This document shows positions 51,808 to 63,345 of a stretch of DNA of 64,000 bases, one piece after another (the stretch's first letter is position 1; each line of letters begins with the position of its first letter). Made by a program: the position numbers and the translations under genes. The stretch comes from Eretmocerus hayati (lineage: Eukaryota > Arthropoda > Insecta > Hymenoptera > Aphelinidae): assembly GCA_029851415.1 (NCBI GenBank), contig CM056742.1, positions 96,516,976-96,580,975 on the forward strand, written 5' to 3'. The notes under the pieces were generated by a model that had not been told where the DNA came from, ran no database searches, and saw only the letters and a program-made list of their open reading frames with translations.

Positions 51808-53480
51808 GGTCAAAGAGGTCAACGTCCTCTCAGCATGCTCGACAACATCGGGTGAATGTACGAGTGGTGCTTAACAGGGTAGAGGAAGCCTACGAAGAGA
51901 GCGGTGGGCTGTCACCGATGCAGTTTGGGTTTCGTTAAGGTCGCAGTTCTGTTCACGCGATTGAGACAGTCCAGGCGTGGGTCGAAACGGTGGTAGGGAG
52001 ACCATACCAAGGGAGAGGGGGTTTTGGCGCGATCATTGCGTTAGACATGAAGAACGCATTTAACTGTGCGAGCTGGGAGCGAGTGTACGCATCCCAGGCA
52101 GGGAAAGTGCCACCTTACCTGCTGGCAGTCACGGGCGACTACCTACGGAATAGGACCCTCGTATACGATACCGACAAGGGACGAGAGGTTCAAGAGCTGA
52201 CCGCTGGAATCGGACAAGGATCAGTTTCCGGGCCGTTCAACTGGAACACCCAGTACGACAGTCTACTGTCTATCGAACTGCCAGAAGGTGTGATGATGGT
52301 GGCTTTTGCGGACGACGCGAGACTCATAGTTAGGGCCGTCAATGAAGAGCTCTTAGGTGGACGCGTGGACGAGGCGCTGGCCCGAGTCTACGAGTGCGTG
52401 ATCAGCAGGCTCCTAGAACTGGCTGTCCCAAAGTGCGAAGCCATAGTGGTAACGAGGCGGAGAAAGTTCGACTTGCCCCATTATTTACATCAACGGGCAA
52501 GAGATGCCACGCGAGACGGAGCTGAAATATCTGGATGTATGGCTCGACAATAAGTGATTGTTCGAGAAGCACATCCAAGAAGCCGCGCAAAAGGCAAGCA
52601 GGGTCGGAGCGGCTCTCCAGTAGCTGATGTCGAACATCGGGGGACCGAAACAGAAGGGGTGTGAACTGCTCAACACCGTGAGCGATTACATCATGCTATA
52701 CGGTGCATCCGTGTGGGGAAATAGAGTAGAGAAGGCCATCATCGAGAAGACGATGGGTCCAGTCCACCGGAGAGCGGCTCTGAGGAGCATTCGTGCCTAC
52801 CGCACTGTGTCGGGAGACGCAGCTTGCGTATTGGCGGGGATGCCACCAATCCAGTTGCTCGTCACGGAGCGAGTGAGGATCTGGGATCGGCAAAAAGTGA
52901 TCGAAGCTGAACGAGTGCTCACCCCAACGATGAAGGAGATCATCCGTGACAATGAGAAGGAGCCCACCCTGGAGCAGTAGCAAACTGAGTGAGATTTGCC
53001 ATTTGCAGATAACAGATGGACGCACTGGCTGATCCCTGACGTAGCTAAGTAGGCGGAACGCACCCACGGAGAGATAGACTACTGAACAACGCAGGCACTG
53101 AGTGACCACGGTTGCTTCGGTGCCTATACCTGACCCAGTTCAAGAAGAGGACATCCCCAGCATGTCAGTCATGCGAGGACAACTGGGATGGCGCTAAACA
53201 CGCCCTGTTCACGTGCAACGACATCCGAAGAGAGCGTGACGAGTTGGATGGATGACTGGGTCACGGTCATAAAAGAAAGGCCTGCTCACTCCAAGCCACG
53301 CGCCCGTACCTCGCCAACGGAGAAGGAAGAGAGGGTTTACCCGGTTGGGATGGCCGTATCGATCCACATTCCAGCCCGGGACTGTTGGGGAGGTACTGGC
53401 CAGCCGTGTTTGGCTGACCGGTGCCTCTTCTTCGTACGTCGCAGCGTATCCACCCTACAACCGACTATGAGGAAAAAAAA
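51808..53480 (+). pseudogene. R1-like copy 2, 5'-truncated and decayed
   Basis: Begins at GGTCAAAGAGGTCAACG, matching copy 1 from about 49739, so it is truncated inside the RT. RT blocks GIGQGSVSGPFNW and VAFADDARLIV are readable in 51990-52553, and later ORF2 in 52627-52980. Frameshifts and stops occur throughout. About 330 bp of the ORF2 end and 3' UTR is missing near 53270-53310. It ends with A8 (53473-53480) then a degenerate GAGACAGAGGGACAGAGAG, again a GA-type flank. It differs from copy 1 more than a recent duplicate would. Confidence 0.88.
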
Positions 53481-53787
53481 GAGACAGAGGGACAGAGAGC
53501 ATCGGGCGTGGAATGTATGGACCTTACCGAACGTCGGTCGATAAGATGATGTTGCGAGGAAATTTGAATTGTAGGATCGTTCGGACGCATGTAGAGCATG
53601 AGGTCAAACGCCTTTTCTACTCTACATGTAACATGAGTACTGAGTTTATTGTGGCGGATCAAGTTATAAATTCTCCGATGCAACTACATCTGAATCATTC
53701 CATGCTCTGATAAACCTCAAAAAGTTATATCCGTCAAAATATTGGGGGTGGTACTATGACGGCATTTTTTCACACTTTAATTATTTA
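53481..53787. other. short unassigned spacer
   Basis: No gene or repeat recognised apart from the degenerate GA flank at its start. Confidence 0.5.
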
Positions 53788-55472
53788 TAGGCCAGGAGAA
53801 TTAGCTCAAGAAAATCACATTTTGGCGGTGAAGGGTAAGTGCGAGTTTTATTTTTTTTAAGAAGCAGGATACCCGCTGGAATCATTTCTACCACTTTCGA
53901 ACAAATACCGCGCGCCGCAAGAATTATTAATAATAAATAACCGTAAAAAATGACACTTTTTGTACACGAACACCCATAGTTCTGTGGGTACAACTTTGAG
54001 CGGGTTCGCTCTGGTTTCATCTTGTAGCTAGTGAAAAAACCTACAAAATGAAAGGAAAATTTATTGCTCTAGCACATTTTTTGTCGGAGTTACATACGGT
54101 TAATCAAGGAAGGACTTGTTATAAACAAATGGTTGTTAATCTCCCAGTAGTTGGATGATGAGGCTGAAAACCCACACAATTGAAAGTTCTCATTGAGGTC
54201 AATAAGCATAACAAATTTGGTGACGATTTGTTGAACCATTTTTGAACAACCCTATTTGTTTATAAAAAATTGTCTTTCAGGAGAAGTGGCGTAACTTTTT
54301 ATGAACAAAGATGATGTTTTGGGGAAAATCAGGGTGAAACCTAGAGGTCTACTCTACAATTTCCCGCTGGAATCATCATCATATCTTGTATAGGCGATTT
54401 TTGAGAGCTAATTGTTTATAATTTTAGCACACGCCTCTCATTATGTATTAAAATCTCAAAATATATCTATTGGATGAGTAGGAACCCGAAAATGAAACTA
54501 GCCAATCGCGTTTTTTCCTCAAGCTATACCAGATTGAAGAAAGATTGAAGCAAATTGGTTGCGTAGAACCAGAAATATTGCGAAAAAATACTCGGCGCTT
54601 GGTTTTGAATCACACCAAAAATTAGCTTTGGTTGGCTCGTGGCGCGTGAGAAACAGTGAACTTCAAAATCGAGCGCCGAGTATTTTCTCGCAATTTTTCT
54701 GGTTCTACGCAACCAATTTGCTTCATTCTTCTCTCAATATGGGGTAGCTCGACGAAAAACACGAGATTGGTTGGTTTCATTCTCGGGTTCCTCCTCATCC
54801 AATAGATATATTTTGTGATTTTAATACATAATGAGAGGCGTCTGCAAAAATTATAAACGATCAGCTCTCAAAAATCACCTATACGAGATATGATGATGAT
54901 TCCAACGGGAAATTGTAGAGTAGACTTCTAAGTATCACCAATTTTTCCAAAAACATCATCTTTGTTTATGAAAAAGTTACGCCACTTCTCCTGAAAGACA
55001 ATTTTATATAAACAGATAGGATTGTTAAAAAATGGTTCAACAAATCGTAACCACATTCAGTATGCTTATTGACCTCAATGAGGATTATCAATTGTGTGGG
55101 GTTTCAGCCTCATCATTCAACTATTGGGAGATTAACAACCATTTGTTCATAACAAGTCCTTTTTTGTTTAACCATATGTAACTCCGACAAAAAATGTGCT
55201 AGAACAATAAATTCTTTCCTCATGTTGTAGGTTTTCTCACTAGCTACAAGATGAAACCAAAGCGAACCCGCTCAAAGTTGTACCCACAAAGCTATGGGTG
55301 TTTATGTGCAAAAAGTGTCATTTTTTACGGTTATTTATTATTAATAATTTTTGCGGCGAGCGAAATTTGTTTGAAAGTGGTAGACATGATTCTAGGGGGT
55401 ATCCTGCATCTAAAGAAGGATAAAACTCGCACTTACCCTCCACCGCCAAAAAATTCTATTTCTCCTGGCCTA
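53788..55472. mobile_element. 1.69 kb hairpin (long inverted repeat) element
   Basis: The left arm (about 53790-54600) is repeated in reverse complement at about 54660-55472, centred near 54632. Termini are TAGGCCAGGAGAA and TTTCTCCTGGCCTA; TA at each end could be the target duplication. Arms agree at roughly 90% by eye, and no transposase frame is present. Size is close to the other hairpin element at 24581-26258 but the sequence is unrelated as far as I can see. Confidence 0.83.
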
Positions 55473-55474
55473 TC

Positions 55475-56167
55475 ATGCGAGTCCGCAATGTGCAGTGTGG
55501 CTCGCCGGGATCTGCGTCTTCTTCGTGGGCACTGGCCTCCTGTCGGCCAGTGCTGCTCGTACTATGCATTAGCGCATGATAAGTTAGGACGAGTTCACGA
55601 GGAAACACTGATGAGTGATAATGCAAGCAGTCGAAGTTAACAAGATTCGGATTTATTCAAGTAAGTATATAATTCGAGGGGGTACTCACAATGCGATTTC
55701 GCTGATATTAGACCGCTGCCTCGGGGGACGTCACTCGTCCGGGTCTCCCTGAACGCTAGGGGACCGGGAAAATCTTCCCCTCCCCGCTGGGTACGGGCCT
55801 CGACGCCGGCAGGTCTGGCGGCGGTAGCCGAGGGTAACCGGAGCACACGCTGCGCGGGAGAACGTACGGACACCAGGACACGAGGTGCGTTACGCGCGAC
55901 AACCAAGAATAGTCTGCTGCTTGACCGAGAGATCATCAGCTCTATGAATTTGGGTCAGCTACGCTTCGATTGGTCGGCGATCTTGTGGCGCGCGCGCATT
56001 CTCTCTCTCTCTCTCTCTCTCTCCGATTCAAACCTGAGCTCGTGACTCTCTCATTGCTGCTTCATCACGGGACACCTGTAACAGTCTTCTTAGATACAAA
56101 TGGAAATGATTCAACAATAACTTAAACTAATTGCCGAGGAGAGAGTGATGGGACTTTACCCGTCACA
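55475..56167 (-). repeat. probable 3' LTR of a second Gypsy-type element
   Basis: On the minus strand the stretch starts TGTGACGGGTAAAG and could end ...ACTCGCA, TG...CA, 693 bp. A polypurine tract abuts it (56168-56181) and an AATAAA lies within it near 55650. A (CT)12 run sits at 56000-56023. A GC-rich block with a 100-codon open frame (55936-55637) is probably LTR sequence, not a gene. No matching second LTR exists in the window, so the far boundary is uncertain. Confidence 0.65.
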
Positions 56168-56181
56168 TACCCTCCCCCCAG
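56168..56181 (-). promoter_or_regulatory. polypurine tract
   Basis: Minus strand CTGGGGGGAGGGTA directly beside the LTR edge, the typical plus-strand primer of an LTR retrotransposon. Confidence 0.8.
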
Positions 56182-56631
56182 ACGCCGTTAGCCTAAGCGT
56201 ACCGGCTCGAGAGAATCTCTCTCCGAGGCAATCATAATTGAAAGGAAAAGTTATTAGAAAATGTATTTATTGTATCAAGAGTACAAAAATATAATTGTCG
56301 AACCCGTCGACTAATCTTGTAAATAATGAACTTTGGCTGATTGCCTCACATGAACGTATTCGCATCTAACTGACAAGATGTACACATCATCAGTCTCCAA
56401 AATAGGAGAGAACAAAAGAAAAATGCTCTTGATTAGTGACTTAGCCGTTTTGTACATTTTGATCTCAACAAAAGGAACTTTTCCATATCAAGTAGGCATT
56501 GTAGATAATAATTCTAAGTATGTGAATATGTAAATAGAAGGACATTTGTGAATATGTAAATAGAATCAAGGAAAAAGATAAAGAAGACTGTTGCCTTTCT
56601 CATGAGCTCTCTCTCAGCGATGACGCGATAA
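56182..56631. other. 3' untranslated part of the second Gypsy-type element
   Basis: AT-rich, no open frame of note. It lies between the last ORF and the polypurine tract. Confidence 0.5.
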
Positions 56632-57563
56632 TCAGTGGAAGCCCGGTTGATTTACGCGGGTAGGGCATTTGTGCTCACTTGCTACCCCTGCTAAGCCGCA
56701 GACAGGGCACCAATGTCTCCTAACCGGATTATTCCGTTGAGCACGAACAGATTCCGTTGCACCCAGTTGCTCCCTTTGGCGTTGGGCATCGCATAGCTGC
56801 CTCGGGAGTTGCACAGCTTCCTCAGCTGTCCTTCTTCGGAATTTTTCCAACTGTTGGTGGGCCTCTCTTTTCGCTCTATTGGCGATTACCCGCATTCCTT
56901 TTCGTTGACGTTTGTGCGCCTCTGCCGCCTCATGTGCCGATCTTTCGTCCGCCACCCTAATTGGCAAGTTTCCAGCCAAGCGACGCCCTTCTTCTCCATA
57001 CTTGGATAGGAAGTCATCCAAAAGAGTAAAAGTATTATGGAACTCGGACCTAGCTTGCAGATAGCTGTTCCTTGATGAAATAACGGCTTCCTTGGTCCGG
57101 TTCCGTTCCATTTCAATGGACGTCTCTATGGCTGGAATATCTTCTTCTATCTCGTTCTGAGGTGGCGGGGCCGCAATAGCGGGAAGTTCGCGGGTTGGCT
57201 TGTCAATAGTTGGTTGAACGTGTGGTCTCCTCAGTGTCACGATGCCATCACTCCTCAATTGCGTCGGAGCTTCTTCGACAGGTCGAGGGTCATAAGGCGC
57301 ATGCGCATTGGCACAAATTTCCCCGGCTGCTCCGGCAGGACGGGTGCGATACGCAAATCACGCCTTGGAACCGTGTTCCTAACTATTTCGGCGCCTATCA
57401 ACACAAGGCGGAGAAGTTCTTCGCCCGGAATGTCCCATACAGTGGCGACATTCCTCTGCGTAGGCGCATTGATGACTGGCTAAATTTTGCGTTGCTCTTG
57501 AGCGACATTATTCTCTGCTGTCGCAGGCTCGGGAGACATGGCTGCGTCTTGGTGTTGTTCCAT
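56632..57563 (-). pseudogene. unrecognised ORF downstream of integrase, helical with Cys/His end
   Basis: The clear frame is 57258-56632 (208 codons). Coding character extends upstream to an ATG at about 57563 in another frame, with a TAG near 57483 and a frame change near 57270. The protein has a polar N-terminus, a long Arg/Glu/Ala-rich helical region (AHEAAEAHKRQRKGM, QQLEKFRRRTAEEA) and a C-terminal C-x2-C-x8-H-x-C motif (CPVCGLAGVASEHKC). I do not recognise the family. Its place between integrase and 3' LTR is where env or an accessory ORF would be, but no membrane segment is seen. Confidence 0.6.
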
Positions 57564-57644
57564 CTCGACCTTTCGAGATGAGATTAGGTGTTATGATGGT
57601 GTGAATTGTGAGGAGTTAATATGTTAAAATATATGAATGATTGA

Positions 57645-58109
57645 TCAATAATGAGACGGTGAAATGATTTTTCCGGACCGAGTTTCCCGAGGTGATAACT
57701 CGTCCGATGGTATTTGCAGCGATGGCGCTTTTTTCGACCCTTTCGGCCGTCCGCAATGTCTTACGGTGTTAGAACCGGTGTGCTGATCGGTCTCTGCGCA
57801 TTGATCGTTTGTTTCCGGTGTATTTTCCGATTCCTGATCATTCTTCGCATACAACGGATCATTCGCAGGTTGTTCGCTTTCCGCATCGGACGTACTTGGC
57901 GGAACGCTCACGGTTTTCGGATCGCGCACTGACGGTACTTCGGTATCCACGGTTATAAGCGTTTTCCGGATTCTGTCCCGCGGTTTTGCTCGCGATCGCA
58001 TTTGCGCATCATTTACAATTTCATCGTTGGACTCATCTGGTTGAAGCTCGGGGTCGTTCTGCATTCCAGTCGTCACGCCCTCGTCTTCTTCAGAAATGAA
58101 TTGAGCCAT
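57645..58109 (-). CDS. small acidic ORF with AT-hook-like motif
   Basis: 154 codons. The protein starts MAQFISEEDEG, is rich in Asp, Glu, Ser and Pro, and near residue 120 has RHCGRPKGSKKA, an AT-hook-like GRP core with basic flanks. No transmembrane segment. I do not recognise the family. It lies between the integrase remnant (59046) and the next ORF (57563), all on the minus strand, so it likely belongs to the same Gypsy-type element. A DNA-binding or chromatin-tethering role is only an inference from the motif. Confidence 0.55.
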   Translation of the reverse strand: MAQFISEEDEGVTTGMQNDPELQPDESNDEIVNDAQMRSRAKPRDRIRKTLITVDTEVPSVRDPKTVSVPPSTSDAESEQPANDPLYAKNDQESENTPETNDQCAETDQHTGSNTVRHCGRPKGSKKAPSLQIPSDELSPRETRSGKIISPSHY

Positions 58110-59045
58110 GCAAAAAGTGACCTTCGTGCAAATGACAAGTTGTTGAAAAACCGAAAAAAACTGTGTTGCATCTCAACCATTCAAAATTCCCCAACGCCAG
58201 TATACATACACATACTTCTCATCAGTATGTACTATAATCTTCTCCATTTTTTGACCAAGCGTGGCCTGCAGAGTTGTGTTTCAATAGGAAGTCGAGTGGA
58301 CTTGGGTGCTTTTCAGCATGGATTCCTTTGAAAAGCTATGAATTCATATCAAGACACTACGAAACTTGAAAATACTGAATTTCAACAATATCTTGATGAT
58401 TATTGTGGATTCATAGCGGGATTCAGGTACCTTTTTGCTCGGATTGACTGAAAATACTTATCTAAATCACGTAACATTAACATTCATAAGATCTATGAAT
58501 CTATGAATGTATTCATATATGGCTATTTCGAAGAGGCTCGCCGCGCGTTTTCGATTCTTTCCTCTCATTCCGTGCCCAAAATGAAGGATCGCTACGATTT
58601 TTCCATTTTTCGCTATCATTATTACTGTCACAGTCCATATTCTAGATTTTATACACTATGAGACAGACAAAATCAACGTCTGCAGAACTATCGGACGATA
58701 CACTAGATACTACAGCACTTTTTGATCATTTCAAAATTCGAGATGAGTTCAGAGCGGAGAGTATACACCTATATGCCTATACATCATTCGAGGCGTTGCA
58801 AAATGTAAACATTCAGCTCGTCGACCAACTGGCGCCAAGAATCACAGCGATCAATTGTGTGAGTGATAGATGTGATGATACAGTGCCTAAGTATTAAATT
58901 GTGGAGGTTCTTCTATCAATCCATGCAAAAAGGGCCCCATATCGTGTACTTGGGTCCCTTTTTGCGTCGATCGGGTCTCAGGAATTGGTCATATCGGAAA
59001 GATTTCATATGCAGGTGATGAAGGAATGTTCAAAGAGTGCAAATA
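58110..59045. other. interval without a clear gene
   Basis: A 79-codon plus-strand frame (58658-58897) has no recognisable domain. A hairpin at 58925-58965 (GCAAAAAGGG ... CCCTTTTTGC) is echoed by GGTCCCTTTTTGC at 59081. Otherwise nothing is seen. Confidence 0.45.
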
Positions 59046-59860
59046 TCACCTTATCTCAATTTCGCGAAAAATGGCGCTTAGGTCCCTTTTTGCATGGCTC
59101 GATTCAAACAGCATCACTTTCGTCTTTTTCAGAAACAGCATCTGTCCGGTCCGGTTCCTCCTCGTTTGAGGGAAATGGCTCAAGATCGCATACTGGGAAC
59201 GTTCCGAGTGAGACGTCATCATCGTCAACCACTCGTACACATTTCCACCCAATATTGCTGAGATCTTGCCAGGTCCTCGGTATTTTGGTGCTAATTTAGC
59301 GGAAATACCTTCAACTGCAGACGACAGAATGCGATTGCGCATCCAAACTTTTTCACCGACTGCATTACTGCACGTCACGGTGATGAGCATTATAACATTT
59401 GCTCTGGCGTTCTTGCGCATTAGCCGAGTTTTTGCTGCAATTACACGCAACTTACTGCGATTTTCCATGTGATTCCCCCATATTCCAAGCTCTTAAGCCT
59501 CTGAAGCTTCCGCAGCTGCCACATCCTCTTGTCTACGAAACGTATGTGAAGGTGTGGAGTTCCCTCCTAGGTTGAAGAACGCTCGAGACATTTGTGTTGA
59601 TTCTTGGGTAGCTGTATTCATCGCAAACATTAGCTCAGGTAATTTTTCATCGCACGTGTTGTGGTTTTCATCCACGAATGCTGTTATCCTAGCGCGAAGC
59701 GTACGGTTTTTTATACTCTGTTGGATTTGCTTGCGGATGATAAGCTGGACTCAATGATTGTTTGACGCCATTCTCTGTCAAGAACGTCGCACTGCGCTTG
59801 TGGAGACTCAACTCTGCCGGATAATCCGCTTCACTCAAATTCCTGAGCTATCGAGAAGAA
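59046..59860 (-). pseudogene. Gypsy-type integrase, C-terminal remnant
   Basis: Frame 59675-59493 carries the end of the integrase core (DEKLPELMFAMNTATQEST). Weak coding continues upstream to about 59850 with a motif like NPTERVN. Frame 59468-59046 is the C-terminal domain (EKVWMRNRILSSAVEGISAKLAPKYRGPGKISAI), the GPY/F-type region that follows the Gypsy catalytic core. Frames are broken between them. RT and earlier parts are absent because the satellite array starts at about 60010, so the element is truncated. Confidence 0.85.
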
Positions 59861-60009
59861 ATGAAATGGATTTTCTTCGTAATTCCCTAAGCTAGAAGAT
59901 GTGCCTACCTTTTTTTACTTAAATGTGAAGGGGTGGAGGGTGGAGGAGTTGAATGCAGAAGAAAAAATAAATACGGATTATACCAGAAAATGAACTTGGG
60001 GTGTCGGAG

Positions 60010-63000
60010 GCATGAGTCCTACTGCCACCTGGGAAACACTTGATAGACATTTTTTGCGCGCATACCTAGCGTTTCAGCCCAACTCCGGGTCTGGGAACGA
60101 GTGCTGGGATCTCTGAGGCTGAATTTTGGTCATAATCGAGTGCCAAAATGTGGGAATTTCACCAAAATCACGGATTTGAGGTAGTTTGCGGTTTCGCTGC
60201 CATGTTGACAATACTTGTGGTGTATTGCGCCCTGAACCGACAAGATTTTGAGCTCAATCCAAAGTCTAGGAATTGGTGCTGACAGCTTTGAGACCTATTA
60301 TTAGCTCGAACTGTCCTTTGAGCACTGCCAACATCGCTATATAATAGTTTCTAGATAGGAATTTGATATGCTGCCAAGTCGGGAACAGTTTAGTCATATT
60401 CTGGAGATGGTGAGCAGAAGTTCGAGCCCAACCCCGATGCGAAAAATTGGTGCCAGAGATTTCTAGATCGATTTTATGCAAAACTTGACCCTATTTCGGT
60501 CCGAATGTAATTGAAGATGATTCATTTTTGACGAGATTTTGACTTGCTGCCGAATTTGTGAAAATTCTATCACATTTTGATTTGGATGAACAAATTTAGT
60601 CATATTCTGGAGATGGTTAGCAGAAATTCGAGCCCAACCCCGAAGCAAGAAACTGGTGCCAGGTATTACTAGATCGATTTTATGCGAGAATTGACACGAG
60701 TTCGGTCGGAATGCGAATTTTCAAGCCTGAATCTAGATAAGAATTCCATATGCTGCCGACTCACGAACTATTCCATGACATTCTGGAATGGGTGAGCTAC
60801 ATCTCGACCTGAATCTCGATTCTGGGGATCGGTGCTAAGAAATCTAGGGTTCATTCTAGGCGAGAATTGACACGAGTTCGGTCGGAATTCGATTGAAAAT
60901 GCCTGGTTCTAGATGAGAATTCGGTATACTGCCAACTTGGTAACTGTTCCAAGACACTCGGGGATGAATAGGCTACATTTTGAACCGAATTTCGATCATG
61001 GATATCGGTGCCAGGGGATCGCGCATGCACTTCATGCAAAATTTGACATGACTTCGATTAAAAAATTATCGAAGATGCTGGACTTCAGATGGGATTCCGA
61101 TATGCTGCCAACTAACTATTCCATAACATTCTGGGATGAGTGAGTTACATTCTCAACTGGATCCCGAATCCGGAATCTGGTGCCAAGATATCTGGGACGT
61201 GATTCATGCAAACCTTGACACGACTTCAATTGAAAAATTATTGAAAGCGCTGGACTCTAGATGAGATTTCCATATGCTGCCAACTGAGAAAATATTCCAT
61301 AACAGTCTGGGATGAGTGGGTTACTCTCCGAACTGAATCTCTATCACAGAATCTGGTGCCAAGAAATTCAAGACGCGATTCATGCGGAATTGGACCAGAT
61401 TCCGATCCAAATATGATCAAGAATTGTGGATTCTAGATAAGATTCCGATATGCAGCCATTTGAGAGACTATTTCATAACATTCCCGATGAGTGAGCTGCA
61501 TTTGTAACTGGATCCCGATTCCGAAATCTGGTGCCAGGCAATTTGAGACGCCATTCATGCAAAACTTGACAGGACTCCGGTTCGAATATGGTCAAGAATG
61601 GTGGATCCAAGACGAGATTCCGGTATGCTACGAACGTAGAAACTATTCCATAACATTTTGAGATGAGTGAGCTACATTTTGGACTGAATCTCTATCACGG
61701 ATTCTGGTGCCGAGTAATTTGAGACGCGATTCATGCAAAATTTGACACGATTTTGATTGAGATATGATTGAAAATGGTGGATCGTGGATTAGATTTCGAT
61801 ATGCTGCCAACTCAGAAACTATTCCATCACATTTTGGGATGAGTGAGCTACATTTTGGACTGAATCTCTATCACGGATTCTGGTGCCGAGTAATTTGAGA
61901 CGTGATTCATGCAAAATTTGACACGATTTTGATTTAGATATGATTGAAAATGGTGGATCGTGGATTAGATTCCAATATGCAGCCGACCTAGAAACTATCC
62001 GGTAACATTTTGGGATGAGTGAGCTCTATTTTTAATTGAATCCCGATTCCGGAATCTGGTGCAATGGGATCTAAGTTGCCATTCATGAAAATTTGACACG
62101 ACTCCGATTCAAATATGATCAAGATTGGTGGATTCTAGATGAGATTCCGATATGCTGCCAACTGAAAACTATTCTATAACATTCTGGGATAAGTGAGCTA
62201 CATTCCGAACTGAATCTCTATCACAGACTCTGGTGCCAAGAAATCTAAGACACGATCCATGCAACACTTGACACGACTTCGATTCAAATATGGTCAAGAA
62301 TGGTGGATTCTAGATGAGATCTCGATGTGCTGCCACCTTAGAAACTATTCCAGAACATCTTGGGATGAGTGAGCTACATCTTGATCTGAATCCCAATACC
62401 GGAATCCGGTGCCACGGAATTAGAGACGCGATTCATGCAAAATTTGACACGACTCCGATTCGAAAATTATTGAAAACGCTGGATACTAGATGAGATTTCG
62501 ATATGCTGCCAACTGAGAAACTATTCCATAACATTCTGGGATGAGTGAGTCAGATTCTTAACTGGATCCCGAATCCGGAATGTGGTGCCAAGATATCTGG
62601 GCCGTGACTCATGAAAACCTTGACACGACTCCAATTCGAAAATTAATAAATCGCTGGATTCTAGATGAGATTCCCATATGCTGCCAACTGAGAAACTATT
62701 CCATAACATTCCGGGATGAGTGAGCTATTTCCCGACCTGAATCTCTATCACAGAATCTGGTGCCGAAAAATTTAAGACGCGATTTATGCAAAACCTGACA
62801 CGACTCCGATTCAAATATGATCAAGAATGGTGGATTCTAGATGAGATTCCGATATGCTGCCAACTTGGGAAGTATTTCACATCATCTTGGGATGAGTGAG
62901 CTACATTTCTAGCTGAATCCCGATTCAAGAATCTGGTGCCAAGAAATCTGGGACGCGATTCATGCAAACCTCGATACGACTTCGGTTCAAAGATTATTGA

Positions 63001-63345
63001 AAACGCTGGATTGATGAGATTTCGATATGCTGCGAATTGAGAAACTATTCTATAACATTCTGGGCCGAGTGAGCTACATTCCGGACTGAATCTCTGGTGC
63101 AATGGGATCTAAGTTGCCATTCATGAAAATTTGACACGACTCCGATTTAAATATGATCAAGAATGATGGATTCTAGATGAGATTCCGATATGCTGGCAAC
63201 ATAGAAACTATTCCATAATTTTCTGGGATGAGTTGGTTACATCTTGAACTGAATTCCGATCCCGGAATCTGCCGCCAAGAAATTTGAGACGCCATTCATG
63301 CAAAACTTGACACGACTCCGATTCAAATACGGTCAAAAATAGAAG
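60010..63345. repeat. satellite C, about 176 bp tandem unit
   Basis: The phrase ATATGCTGCCAACTGAGAAACT returns at intervals of about 176 bp (near 61275, 61453, 61626, 61803, 61978, 62155, 62332, 62506, 62681, 62857, 63030). Each unit also holds GGGATGAGTGAGCTACATT, GAATCTGGTGCCAAG and TGCAAAA(C/T)TTGACACGACT. About 19 copies, more diverged at the left end. Two neighbouring units (61680-61965) are nearly identical, showing local duplication. Unit length is a hand estimate. Confidence 0.9.

Noticed and set aside
55637..55936. 100-codon Arg-rich open frame
   Set aside because: It lies in a GC-rich part of the probable LTR and has no domain; open by composition.
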